A program made the translations under genes and the position numbers. The notes under the pieces were generated by a model. The model did no database searches. It was not told the DNA's origin and saw only the letters and a program-made list of their open reading frames with translations. A stretch of 64,000 bases of DNA from DATLCF01 sp035526505 (GTDB taxonomy: Bacteria > Patescibacteriota > Saccharimonadia > Saccharimonadales > UBA4665): NCBI GenBank assembly GCA_035526505.1, contig DATLCF010000002.1:372001-436000 (forward strand), written 5' to 3'. This document shows positions 51,376 to 59,386 of this stretch, one piece after another. How positions within the stretch are numbered: position 1 is the first letter of the stretch; every line of letters begins with the position of its first letter.

Positions 51376-52076
51376 CTAATGTAGGAACCCACCGGTTCGC
51401 CCTTGGTGGCGCGCAGCACGTTGTCCGGCTTCATGGGGTCAAGCACAATAACCGGCATGTTTTGTTCCATAGCCAGGCCCAGGGCGGCCTTGTCCATTAT
51501 TTTTATATCGGCATTTTCGACAGCTTGCTGGAACGTTACTTTGTCTAATTTTTTGGCATTGGTGTGTTTGGTGGGGTCGCGGTCGTACACGCCATCTACT
51601 TTGGTAGCCTTGAGCACTACATCACAGCCCAGTTCGAGGGCCAGACTGACGGCGGCAGTGTCATGGGTAAAGTATGGGCGGCCAATACCGCCGGCAATAA
51701 TAACTACGCGGCCGCGCTGTAAATGCTTTTCGGCTAATCGGAACGAGTAGCTCTCGGCTACCTGGGTAGCAAATACATTGCTCATACAACGCGTTTCTAT
51801 ACCCTGGCTTTCGAAGATATCGGTTACGGCCATGCCGTTTATTAGGCCGGATAGCATACCCATTTGGTCGGCGGTTACACGCTTGATGCCATTGCCAGCC
51901 ACTTCGGTACCGCGCACCATGTTGCCCCCGCCAACTACCAAAGACAGCTCACAGCCGGCGGCAGCCACTTTCTTGCATTCCTTAGCTAAATAGATAGCCA
52001 CCTGGGGGTCAATGCCAGATTTATGGTCACCGGATAGTTGCTCGCCAGATATCTTTAGTAGTACGCGTTTATACAT
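51372..52076 (-). CDS. pyrH: UMP kinase (uridylate kinase)
   Basis: The 234-residue protein is a bacterial UMP kinase of the amino-acid-kinase fold. LLKISGEQL at 6-14 (with catalytic Lys), VVGGGNMVRG at 47-56, SNVFATQVAESYS near 98-110, and KATKVDGVYDRDP near 156-168 match PyrH. It phosphorylates UMP to UDP for pyrimidine nucleotide and RNA synthesis. A strong promoter lies just upstream (TTGACT, 16 bases, TACACT). It is monocistronic here, without the usual frr/tsf neighbours. Confidence 0.96.
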   Translation of the reverse strand: MYKRVLLKISGEQLSGDHKSGIDPQVAIYLAKECKKVAAAGCELSLVVGGGNMVRGTEVAGNGIKRVTADQMGMLSGLINGMAVTDIFESQGIETRCMSNVFATQVAESYSFRLAEKHLQRGRVVIIAGGIGRPYFTHDTAAVSLALELGCDVVLKATKVDGVYDRDPTKHTNAKKLDKVTFQQAVENADIKIMDKAALGLAMEQNMPVIVLDPMKPDNVLRATKGEPVGSYIS

Positions 52077-52085
52077 TTTGCTGGC

Positions 52086-52113
52086 AGTGTAGCAAACGCG
52101 TGAGCCAAGTCAA
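52086..52113 (-). promoter_or_regulatory. Promoter of pyrH
   Basis: On the minus strand TTGACT (52113-52108), a 16-base spacer and TACACT (52091-52086) make a near-consensus sigma-70 promoter. Only nine bases separate the -10 box from the pyrH ATG, so the 5' leader would be about two bases. Confidence 0.75.
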
Positions 52114-52149
52114 ATACTTTTTGCCACCCCAAGATGTTAAAATAAGGAT

Positions 52150-52608
52150 ATGGCTAGTCTACAAGATCCCGAATTCCTAGAAGCACTACAAAAACTATTC
52201 GCCAGCAGCAACGATGTGCGCCAGCTGGCAGAGATGCAAAAGCGGCTGTACGCCGGCCTGCAAGACCTTAGCAGCAGCCACCGGCAAGTGTACGACCACG
52301 TACGCAGTCTCACCGATGCACACAACCAAACCCGCAACGAAACCCAAGAGCTGACCCGATTGCGACGCGACACTGATAACTTTTTGCGCCAGCTGGATAC
52401 TGCCCACCGCGAAACACGCGACACTGTGCGGCAGGCCATGGACACGATCCGCAGCGTTCAGGACGACATACGCAAAATTCCGCAGCTGGAGCGCACCGTT
52501 GAGGACCTCAAACGCGAGGTAGAACGCCAACGCCAATACGATGTTCGCGACGAACGTGGCGACAAAGATATAGAACGCCGCGTACGCGATCTGGAGCGCC
52601 GCAAATAA
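52150..52608 (+). CDS. Coiled-coil protein, first gene of the exonuclease III operon
   Basis: The 152-residue protein is soluble and highly charged. Its heptad-like stretches are rich in Leu, Arg, Gln and Asp (LEALQKLFASSNDVRQLAEM, LTRLRRDTDNFLRQLDTAH), typical of a long coiled coil. No family or catalytic motif is recognised. Its start is leaderless (TAAAAT at 52138-52143), and its stop overlaps the start of exonuclease III by one base, so it leads the operon 52150-56381. It may be a structural partner in DNA processing or a general scaffold. Confidence 0.6.
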   Translation: MASLQDPEFLEALQKLFASSNDVRQLAEMQKRLYAGLQDLSSSHRQVYDHVRSLTDAHNQTRNETQELTRLRRDTDNFLRQLDTAHRETRDTVRQAMDTIRSVQDDIRKIPQLERTVEDLKREVERQRQYDVRDERGDKDIERRVRDLERRK

Positions 52609-53411
52609 TGGCCCTTAAGCTGTATTCTTGGAATGTCAACGGCATCCGTGCGGTGGTGCGCAAAGACGCACTGGTACCGTTTATCAAAAAAGAACGCCCT
52701 GATATTTTGTGCCTGCAAGAAACCAAGGCGGTGCAGGGCCAAGCTGAAATTGTGTTGCCCGATTACGAAGAATATTGGAACTCGGCAGATAAAAAAGGCT
52801 ATTCCGGCACTGCCATTTTTACCAAACACAAGCCTATCAGCGTAATTAATGGCTTCCCGGACGACTTTGCCAAAAAATACAAATTTGTAGACGAGCAAAC
52901 TCGTGATGCCGCCCGAGAGGGCAGGGTGATCACTGCCGAATTCGACAAATTTTATGTAGTAACCGTATACACGCCCAATGCCAAAGACGACCTTAGCCGC
53001 ATTCCGCTGCGCCACAAACACTGGGACCCGGCCTTTTTAGCCTGGTGCAAGCAGCTGGAACAAAAAAAGCCGGTTATCTTTTGCGGCGACCTCAATGTAG
53101 CCCACACGCCCGACGACCTGGCTCGTCCCAAACCCAACGAAGGCAAGAAGGGCTATACCAGCGAAGAACGCGAAGGCTTTCAGAACTTCCTAGACGCCGG
53201 GTTTATAGACACCTTGCGCTTGTTTAAAAAAGGCAACGGTTACTACACTTGGTGGAGCCACTGGGGCAATGCCCGCGCCAACAATGTTGGCTGGCGTATC
53301 GACTATTTTTTGATTTCCGGCAGCCTGAAACATAAGGTCAAAGAGGCAGCCATTTACCCGGAAGCAACCGGCTCCGACCATTGCCCGATAAGTCTTACAC
53401 TCGACATATGA
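52608..53411 (+). CDS. xth: Exodeoxyribonuclease III / AP endonuclease
   Basis: The 267-residue protein of the EEP fold has LYSWNVNGIRA (5-15, active-site Asn), LCLQETK (with Glu near 40), GDLNVAH near 162-168 (Asp/Asn), and the C-terminal GSDHCPI near 255-261 (catalytic Asp-His). This matches ExoIII/APE1-type AP endonucleases of base-excision repair. The start overlaps the coiled-coil gene (TAATG), and its end overlaps the aminopeptidase start (ATGA), so it is the second gene of the operon. Confidence 0.95.
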   Translation: MALKLYSWNVNGIRAVVRKDALVPFIKKERPDILCLQETKAVQGQAEIVLPDYEEYWNSADKKGYSGTAIFTKHKPISVINGFPDDFAKKYKFVDEQTRDAAREGRVITAEFDKFYVVTVYTPNAKDDLSRIPLRHKHWDPAFLAWCKQLEQKKPVIFCGDLNVAHTPDDLARPKPNEGKKGYTSEEREGFQNFLDAGFIDTLRLFKKGNGYYTWWSHWGNARANNVGWRIDYFLISGSLKHKVKEAAIYPEATGSDHCPISLTLDI

Positions 53412-54334
53412 CCCCAGACGAACACACCATCCAAGAATTATTTATTGAAGTCGGTCACGGCCATCAGTTATATGTACACGAATGGGGCAAAGCAACAGCC
53501 CAAACGCCTATTGTATTTTTGCATGGCGGGCCTGGTGGGGGCTGCGGCGACGGCCATAAAAGCTATTTTGACCCCACACAACATCGGGTAATCTTTTTTG
53601 ACCAGCGGGGCAGCGGCCGCAGTCTGCCGTACGGATCGCTAGAGCATAATACTACCAGCGACTTGGTAGACGATATTGAAAGAATTGCCAATCACCTCCA
53701 CCTGAAACAGTTTGTGCTAAAAGGCGGTTCGTGGGGAGTGGCATTAGCTCTGGCTTATGCGCTAGAACACCCCGAACGCGTACAAGCTATGATATTAAAC
53801 GGCATATTTACCGGTGCCCAAGCCGAAATCGACTACTTTGACCACGGCGAATTCCGCACATATTTCCCCGAAGCCTGGGAGAAATATTTAGCTGCCACAC
53901 CAAAAAGTCATCATCGCAGTCCCTCAAAATACCACTTTGCACAGGCACTGGGCATCGATCCCCAGGCCGCCCGCGAATCGGCCTTTGCATACAGTACTCT
54001 GGAGTATGAATTGTTAGGCCTGGACGATCGCGCCCACCCTAATAAACTCGACGAATTTGATCCTGCAAGCGCCATTGTTGAAATACACTACCTGGCAAAC
54101 CGCTGTTTTATACCCGATCGCTACATTCTACATAATGCCCACAAATTAACCATGCCCATATGGCTAGTGCAGGGGCGGTACGACATGGTGTGCCCGGCCA
54201 CAACTGCGCACGAACTACACAAAAAGCTACCCAACAGCCAGCTTATATGGACAATTGCCGGCCACAAAGGCAGCGACCGCGCCAACTATGACGCGGTACG
54301 AGCACTGTTGCTACAATTTGCAGGGGTAAAATAG
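53408..54334 (+). CDS. pip: Proline iminopeptidase-like alpha/beta-hydrolase
   Basis: The 308-residue protein has the S33 peptidase layout: HGGPGGGCG (39-47) as oxyanion hole, DQRGSGRS (65-72), nucleophile elbow GGSWG with S108, and Asp/His in the QGRYDMV and IAGHKGS segments near the C-terminus. Such enzymes remove N-terminal proline from short peptides, useful for a nutrient-limited epibiont. The start is ATG at 53408; an upstream in-frame ATG at 53381 would overlap xth by 31 bases. It is coupled to the next HAD gene by a shared stop/start base. Confidence 0.88.
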   Translation: MTPDEHTIQELFIEVGHGHQLYVHEWGKATAQTPIVFLHGGPGGGCGDGHKSYFDPTQHRVIFFDQRGSGRSLPYGSLEHNTTSDLVDDIERIANHLHLKQFVLKGGSWGVALALAYALEHPERVQAMILNGIFTGAQAEIDYFDHGEFRTYFPEAWEKYLAATPKSHHRSPSKYHFAQALGIDPQAARESAFAYSTLEYELLGLDDRAHPNKLDEFDPASAIVEIHYLANRCFIPDRYILHNAHKLTMPIWLVQGRYDMVCPATTAHELHKKLPNSQLIWTIAGHKGSDRANYDAVRALLLQFAGVK

Positions 54335-55053
54335 TGCAACGTCCGTTTGCCGTGTTCGACATTGACGGCACCATTATCCGCTGGCAGTTATTACATGCCA
54401 CCATTGATGCACTAGGCAAGCAACAACATATTCCGGACGAGATATACCAAAATATTCGCAAGGCACGCCTGGCCTGGAAGCAGCGAACAGAGACGTCCGG
54501 CTTTGATACTTACGAAAAAGAATTGGTAAAAGCCATCCGGCCCATTATGAAAGGGTTGCCGGAAGCAATATTTGTCCAGGCCGCACAAACAGTGTTTGAT
54601 AAACACAAGGATCAGACATATGTGTATACTCGTAACCTAATTGCCGAACTGAAAAAGAAAAACTACCTGCTATTTGCCATATCTGGATCGCAAAGCGAGG
54701 CTGTCAGCCTGCTGGCCGACTACTACGGCTTCGACGATTACATGGCCAGCCACTATGAACGCACGAATGGTACACTAACCGGCGAGGTGCAGTTAACCGT
54801 GGGCAGCAAAGACCGTTTGCTTACAACACTGGCAGCCAAACATCAGGCCAGCTTTAGCGGCAGTATTGCTGTGGGCGATTCTGAAAGCGACATTGCCATG
54901 CTGGCGACCGTGGAGCACCCCGTTGCATTCAACCCCACAAAAAAATTGTTCGCCCATGCCCGCGCCCACCAGTGGCCGATTGTGGTTGAACGCAAAAATG
55001 TTGTTTATCAGCTGGAACCTACCCATGGCGACTACATCCTTGCCAACGCCTAA
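54334..55053 (+). CDS. HAD-family phosphatase (SerB-like HAD-IB)
   Basis: The 239-residue protein begins FAVFDIDGT with nucleophile D9 and acid D11. Motif II is AISGSQ near 110-115, motif III Lys lies in VGSKDRLL near 151-158, and motif IV is VGDSESDIAML near 175-185. The helical cap between motifs I and II and the sequence class suggest a phosphoserine phosphatase or related HAD-IB enzyme. The substrate is not proven. The start is GTG, sharing a base with the preceding stop, and the end overlaps the next gene by 29 bases. Confidence 0.85.
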   Translation: MQRPFAVFDIDGTIIRWQLLHATIDALGKQQHIPDEIYQNIRKARLAWKQRTETSGFDTYEKELVKAIRPIMKGLPEAIFVQAAQTVFDKHKDQTYVYTRNLIAELKKKNYLLFAISGSQSEAVSLLADYYGFDDYMASHYERTNGTLTGEVQLTVGSKDRLLTTLAAKHQASFSGSIAVGDSESDIAMLATVEHPVAFNPTKKLFAHARAHQWPIVVERKNVVYQLEPTHGDYILANA

Positions 55054-55603
55054 AATATACATTGCGTACGGTGCGGGGGAAGGCCCAAGGATAGCTAAAC
55101 GCTTGCGTATGGCCCTTGCCAAAGCCGGTTTTGAGCTAACGCGGTCCATGCAAGAAGCCGACATTATTCTAGCCCATTCCGGCGGCTGTTTTGTGCTGCC
55201 GGCTACGCCCCAGGCGCTGGTAATACTAATGGGATTAACCCATTGGCCAGGCAAATCAATTGTGCGTGCTATAGGCCAAAAAATACGTGGCGATCTGGCT
55301 GTGCATCGGGCTGAAGGTGGCCTAGGCCCATGGTTACGTAAAACATTCTGGAATGGTTTGTACTTATGCAATATGCCAGCCAATATACGTATGTTTCAGG
55401 GGCGCAAGCACGGCGCCGTATGGCAATTGCCCGCCCACAATACAATACTTATACGCAACCGGCACGACGCCTTTTGCACACCACAGATTAACGAGCTGCC
55501 CTTTGCAGCTATGCCGCAAGTGGTGGAGCTGCCGGGGCACCATGACGACATCTGGATGCACCCCGAACGCTACGTGGATATTATAAAATTACATTATGGA
55601 TAA
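55025..55603 (+). CDS. Alpha/beta-hydrolase-like protein, degenerate or unusual
   Basis: The 192-residue protein has an IAYGAGEGPRIAKRL segment near residue 12 and a nucleophile-elbow-like AHSGGCF near 49-55, followed by hydrophobic strands (ALVILMG). The Asp and His near HDAFCTP and GHHDDIW could complete a triad. It is shorter than most alpha/beta-hydrolases, and no family is recognised with certainty. The start at 55025 is preferred: a longer frame from 54866 overlaps the HAD gene. It belongs to the operon and overlaps its neighbours by 29 and 8 bases. Confidence 0.45.
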   Translation: MATTSLPTPKIYIAYGAGEGPRIAKRLRMALAKAGFELTRSMQEADIILAHSGGCFVLPATPQALVILMGLTHWPGKSIVRAIGQKIRGDLAVHRAEGGLGPWLRKTFWNGLYLCNMPANIRMFQGRKHGAVWQLPAHNTILIRNRHDAFCTPQINELPFAAMPQVVELPGHHDDIWMHPERYVDIIKLHYG

Positions 55604-56381
55604 ACCCTATTGGCACAAACAAACCAGCGGCAAGCCGTTGTTTCCGGAGCTGGAATGGAGCCGGCCGGAAAACAAACAGCACGCCGGTAAACTGCTAATT
55701 GTGGGTGGCAATGCCCATGGTTTTGCCGCTCCGGCCGAAGCCTATGCCAAAGCCACTAAGGCCGGCATTGGTTCGTGTCGCGTGCTGCTACCCAGCGCTA
55801 TTCAAAAGGCCGTAGGGCCGGTGCTGGAACATGGTGAGTTTGCGCCCAGCACGCCCAGCGGCAGCTTTAGCCAAAAGGCCCTGGCCGAAGTACTCGAACA
55901 CGCGGCCTGGGCCGACGGCGTTTTAGTAGCAGGCGACCTGGGGCGCAACAGTGAAACAGCAATTTTGCTAGAAAAATTCCTGGCCAAAAGCACGGCGTCA
56001 GTTACGCTTACTAAAGACAGCGTGGATTACGCCGTATCTGCACCGCAAACCGTATTACACCGTGCCGACACCCTTTTGGTCCTCAGCCTGGCGCAGCTGC
56101 AACGCTTGGGCATTGCTGCAAAATACGAAAAGCCGGTTACGTTTGGCATGGACTTGCTACATTTGGTGGATTGGCTGCACGAGTTTACCAGCCGGTTTGC
56201 ACCGTATATTATCGTCAAACACCTCGATAGTATGTTCGTGGCTGTGGGCGGACAGGTAAGTACCACCAAACTTGCAGAAAATTTGGCGGTGTGGCGGGTT
56301 GGGACTGCGGCGAAGGCGAGTGTGTGGTGGGTACAGAATAGTTCTAGGCCGTTTGAGGCGCTTACTACGGGCGTATTATAA
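55596..56381 (+). CDS. NAD(P)HX dehydratase-like (carbohydrate kinase/YjeF C-terminal-like) protein
   Basis: The 261-residue protein resembles the C-terminal domain of NAD(P)HX dehydratases (ADP-dependent). It has a KLLIVGGNAHGFAAPAEA segment (32-49), an AGIGSCRVLLPSAIQ helix-strand (56-70) and DGVLVAGDLGRNSE (105-118). The N/G-P-G-L-G and TP-H-P-G-E motifs used for ADP and substrate in the classical enzyme are changed or missing, so activity is uncertain. It could have lost catalysis or changed substrate. It overlaps the preceding gene by eight bases and ends the five-gene operon tail. Confidence 0.6.
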   Translation: MDKPYWHKQTSGKPLFPELEWSRPENKQHAGKLLIVGGNAHGFAAPAEAYAKATKAGIGSCRVLLPSAIQKAVGPVLEHGEFAPSTPSGSFSQKALAEVLEHAAWADGVLVAGDLGRNSETAILLEKFLAKSTASVTLTKDSVDYAVSAPQTVLHRADTLLVLSLAQLQRLGIAAKYEKPVTFGMDLLHLVDWLHEFTSRFAPYIIVKHLDSMFVAVGGQVSTTKLAENLAVWRVGTAAKASVWWVQNSSRPFEALTTGVL

Positions 56382-57188
56382 AAGCCGTTCGGCCCAGGCG
56401 TAACCTCGTTTGTTCATAGCCTCGCCGGGTGCCAGCATGCAGAGCGCCACAGCTCCGGCGCCCACAGCGCCCTTTAGGGCCCTGATTTTAGCACTGCGGC
56501 GCTGCGATGGGGTCATGTCAGGGCTTGTACCGTTAATAGCCCACGACGATTCAGACAAGGGGGCTTGGAGGGCGGCAATAGCCGCCAAACTTAGCCCACT
56601 GCCGGGGTTGCCATCAAGACTATGTGCCACAGAAACCCGCCGCATAAAATTTAGGGTATGTTGATGGGGTTTTCTGCCGGCCTCACGGGCAGCACGTTCC
56701 AGTGCCCGCCAGGATTCGTCTATTTTTCTCCGACCGGCTGTAATACTGTGGGCAGCAGAGGAACGTGGGTACGCATCATCACGCAAAAGATCGACAGATT
56801 CATTATGACTGGGTTGCCGTAATCTGCCTGCGCCTCTTTTGATTTTGAATGTCCCGAGGTAACCCGTTGTGATGGGCAGTTCGCGTCTGGCAATTCGACG
56901 TGCGTTCTGGTTATCAGACGCCACTTGACCTTTCAGAATGGCTTCGGCCTCTGCGGTTTGGGCTATGGCTTCGTCAAGATAGGCTGCGCCTTCAACTCGC
57001 TCGCGACTTGCTGCATAGGTGGATAGATCACCACCATAGTGGGGGTTGTCAGGATCAGTGCGTGCAATGAGTTGGGCACGTAAATCTGTGGCGCCAGTAT
57101 AGTCACCGCCTCCGTGTCGGGCTACGGCTTGGGCGCGGAGGGCAGCTGCTTCGTCTGGGGAAAGAGGCGGTGGGGATTCGGGAGGCAT
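56376..57188 (-). CDS. Uncharacterised soluble Ala/Arg-rich protein
   Basis: The 270-residue protein has no signal peptide. It is rich in Ala and Arg, mainly helical (EAAALRAQAVARHGG, EAEAILKGQVASDNQNARR), and ends with a weakly hydrophobic segment near 240-258 that may touch the membrane. I recognise no family. TAAAAT lies seven bases before its ATG on the minus strand. It overlaps the operon's last gene by six bases at the 3' end. Codon use looks normal; its function is unknown. Confidence 0.55.
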   Translation of the reverse strand: MPPESPPPLSPDEAAALRAQAVARHGGGDYTGATDLRAQLIARTDPDNPHYGGDLSTYAASRERVEGAAYLDEAIAQTAEAEAILKGQVASDNQNARRIARRELPITTGYLGTFKIKRGAGRLRQPSHNESVDLLRDDAYPRSSAAHSITAGRRKIDESWRALERAAREAGRKPHQHTLNFMRRVSVAHSLDGNPGSGLSLAAIAALQAPLSESSWAINGTSPDMTPSQRRSAKIRALKGAVGAGAVALCMLAPGEAMNKRGYAWAERLL

Positions 57189-57308
57189 TTGTAATATTTT
57201 ATAATGATTTAGCTAAAAATTAAAACACGTGAATTAGGGAGGGAATCCTTATTTTGCATCTAGTCTTCGCGTGCTATTCGTAAGAGTCGATTTCTTCTCC
57301 GACAGACC

Positions 57309-57347
57309 AAATAAAATGGGCTGACCTTTGGCCAGCCCATTTTATTT
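57309..57347 (-). terminator. Terminator after tRNA-Leu
   Basis: On the minus strand AAATAAAATGGGCTG pairs with CAGCCCATTTTATTT (57347-57333 with 57323-57309). It starts at the CCA end of tRNA-Leu and serves as its terminator. Confidence 0.85.
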
Positions 57348-57433
57348 GGTGGGCGAGGAGGGAATCGAACCCTCACGAGATTGCTCTCACAGGATTTTGA
57401 GTCCAGCGCGTCTACCAGTTCCGCCACCCGCCC
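57347..57433 (-). tRNA. tRNA-Leu(CAA)
   Basis: On the minus strand acceptor GGGCGGG (57433-57427) pairs with CTCGCCC, discriminator A and encoded CCA are present. The GGCGGAACTGG D region, an anticodon loop CTCAAAA (anticodon CAA), a long variable arm and a T arm (GAGGG/CCCTC) identify tRNA-Leu. The anticodon stem CTGGA/TCCTG contains one T-T mismatch. It reads UUG codons. Confidence 0.93.
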
Positions 57434-57503
57434 AAGGTAGGCTTACAGAGGGGTATTGTACTATACTTGAGTAGATAAGGCGAGCAGCAGCAAAGCACCC
57501 CAG

Positions 57504-58847
57504 ATGATACACAAACAACGTGCGCACCCCGACGACGAACCGGCCAAGCAAGACCCGGGCTATGTGTTGCGTCACCGTCACGGGCGCACCATTAAACCCC
57601 TGCATCCGCACCATCCGGCTAAACAACAAGAAGAAAACGATCATACACAGTCGACAATCAATCCGGCAGCCGAACTTATTCGTCGCAAGCTGGAAACGTT
57701 ATACAGTAATGAACCCAGCGCCAAACAGGAATTGGCTGCCCAGCGACCGGCGCCGGAACCGCCGCGCTCTAAACACCAGCAGTTTATGTACGACCTCAGT
57801 ACCTCCGGCAAGTCGTTAGCCCAAATCCAAACAGATTGGCACAACTATTACCTACATCTGCCAGACGATCAAAAACACCAGGTATGGCAAGAATTTTATA
57901 CCGCCAACACCCAACAGCCGTCGTCATACACCCGGTTTGTCGAACAACAGGCGGGTGCCAACCAACCGGCTGCCAGTTCGCCACCGCCCGGCATGCCGCA
58001 CCCGGCCGCGCACCATACGGTGGTGGCCGATCATAGCCCTGAACCCACCCAAACAGAAAGGCGAAGCGTAGCAGATATAAAACGCAAGATCGTCAAGCAT
58101 GTCAAAGCCAGCGAACACACCCGTCACAAGGCCAAACAACACCTGATGTCGCTAGCTGTGGGCATCGGCACTGGCGCCCTGGTGCTGTTAATTTTACTAT
58201 TCGGCTTTTTTAACGAAGTAATCATTGCGCCATTTATCCAGCCCAGCCGCACAACTGGCGAAACACCCATTATCGTCAGCAGTACCGCTGTGGCTGCCAG
58301 CACCACGCCCGAAGTCATCATCCCCAAAATTAATGTCGAAATTCCTACCGATTACGCCACAGCCAGCAGCGATGAAGATACCTTCCAAAAAGCCCTGGAG
58401 AGTGGCGTCGTACATTACCCAACCACCGTCCTACCGGGGCAACAGGGCAATACCGCGCTATTTGGCCACTCTAGCAACAATATCTTTAACAAGGGCAAAT
58501 ACAAGTTTGCCTTTGTGCTGCTGCACGAACTAGTACCGGGCGACGTGTTTTACCTGACTCATAACGGCACCGTGTATTCATATCGTGTATATGACAAAAA
58601 AATTGTGGAGCCCAGCGAAATATCAGTGCTTAGTAACGTGCCGGGCAAGGTTGCCACTGCCACGCTTATTACCTGCGACCCGCCAGGCACATCGTTGCAC
58701 CGCCTGGTAGTATGGGGCGAACAGATCAGCCCCGACCCAGGCGCCAACGCTGCCGTAGCCGCCCCGGCTGCCGGCCAGCCCCAACAGCTCACTAGCAACG
58801 GTCCCACGTTATGGAGCCGTTTGTGGCAATGGGTTACTAACCCCTAG
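57504..58847 (+). CDS. Class D/E-type sortase with long cytoplasmic N-terminus
   Basis: In this 447-residue protein, residues 1-215 are cytoplasmic and rich in His, Pro, Gln and Lys, an unusual long extension. One membrane helix lies at about 216-240, and the sortase domain at about 260-430. Its active site has H in ALFGHSSN (near 335), Cys in TLITCDPPGTS (near 394) and Arg in LHRLVVWG (near 402). The extension may bind metal or DNA or a partner. Sortases anchor surface proteins by LPXTG-like signals, but no such substrate is evident in this window. It starts without a clear ribosome-binding site. Confidence 0.85.
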   Translation: MIHKQRAHPDDEPAKQDPGYVLRHRHGRTIKPLHPHHPAKQQEENDHTQSTINPAAELIRRKLETLYSNEPSAKQELAAQRPAPEPPRSKHQQFMYDLSTSGKSLAQIQTDWHNYYLHLPDDQKHQVWQEFYTANTQQPSSYTRFVEQQAGANQPAASSPPPGMPHPAAHHTVVADHSPEPTQTERRSVADIKRKIVKHVKASEHTRHKAKQHLMSLAVGIGTGALVLLILLFGFFNEVIIAPFIQPSRTTGETPIIVSSTAVAASTTPEVIIPKINVEIPTDYATASSDEDTFQKALESGVVHYPTTVLPGQQGNTALFGHSSNNIFNKGKYKFAFVLLHELVPGDVFYLTHNGTVYSYRVYDKKIVEPSEISVLSNVPGKVATATLITCDPPGTSLHRLVVWGEQISPDPGANAAVAAPAAGQPQQLTSNGPTLWSRLWQWVTNP

Positions 58848-58850
58848 AAC

Positions 58851-59348
58851 TTACTGAGACTGTGGACCGCCAATATCTACGTGTCTGCCAGTGGGTACGT
58901 CTACCACGCTTACTGGGTATGTACCCTTGGGGTCGCGTGTACAATCCCATTGCCAGTCGCTTAGCCGGCCATCAGGATCGGTAAAGCCATCACCGTTGTT
59001 CAAAAGCCCCTCGGGTGGATATTGCACGCCCTTATATACAGAATCTCGCGGGTACCGGGCTTCGGTATGATGCACTCCGCTGGGGGTAAACCCGGATGCT
59101 TCTGCATGCAGGGTTCCCCCCGCAGTGCTGCACTGTCCAATAACTTTAAACGTAAGGGCTTGAGGAGAAGGGGTGGCCGAAGCAGAGGTAGGTTTAGGCT
59201 TCTCCTGGGCAGGCGTACTCTCCTTGCTAGAGCAACCTGCAAATAGTCCCGTACCTGCTGTTATGCCAACAGCGCCAACGGCAACGAACAGGGGAGCCCC
59301 TCGTACCCTTGGGTTTTTCCCAAAACGTGCTTCCTGTGACCTAGTCAT
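58851..59348 (-). CDS. Putative lipoprotein
   Basis: The 165-residue protein has an N-terminal signal segment and a lipobox LFAGC, with Cys39 as the first residue of the mature lipoprotein. The next 30 residues are a Ser/Pro/Lys/Thr-rich linker, followed by a small globular domain of about 90 residues with two Cys (near 73 and 136). No family is recognised; SVVDVPTGRHVDIG at the end suggests a beta-rich domain. It lies convergent to the sortase gene and three bases from its end. Its function is unknown. Confidence 0.75.
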   Translation of the reverse strand: MTRSQEARFGKNPRVRGAPLFVAVGAVGITAGTGLFAGCSSKESTPAQEKPKPTSASATPSPQALTFKVIGQCSTAGGTLHAEASGFTPSGVHHTEARYPRDSVYKGVQYPPEGLLNNGDGFTDPDGRLSDWQWDCTRDPKGTYPVSVVDVPTGRHVDIGGPQSQ

Positions 59349-59386
59349 ATTACGCTATTCTACAAATTTCCGTCCCGCTTGCCAAA

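Noticed and set aside
54866..55024. N-terminal extension of the hydrolase-like gene
   Set aside because: It overlaps the HAD phosphatase gene in another frame with no ribosome-binding site; the ATG at 55025 is simpler.
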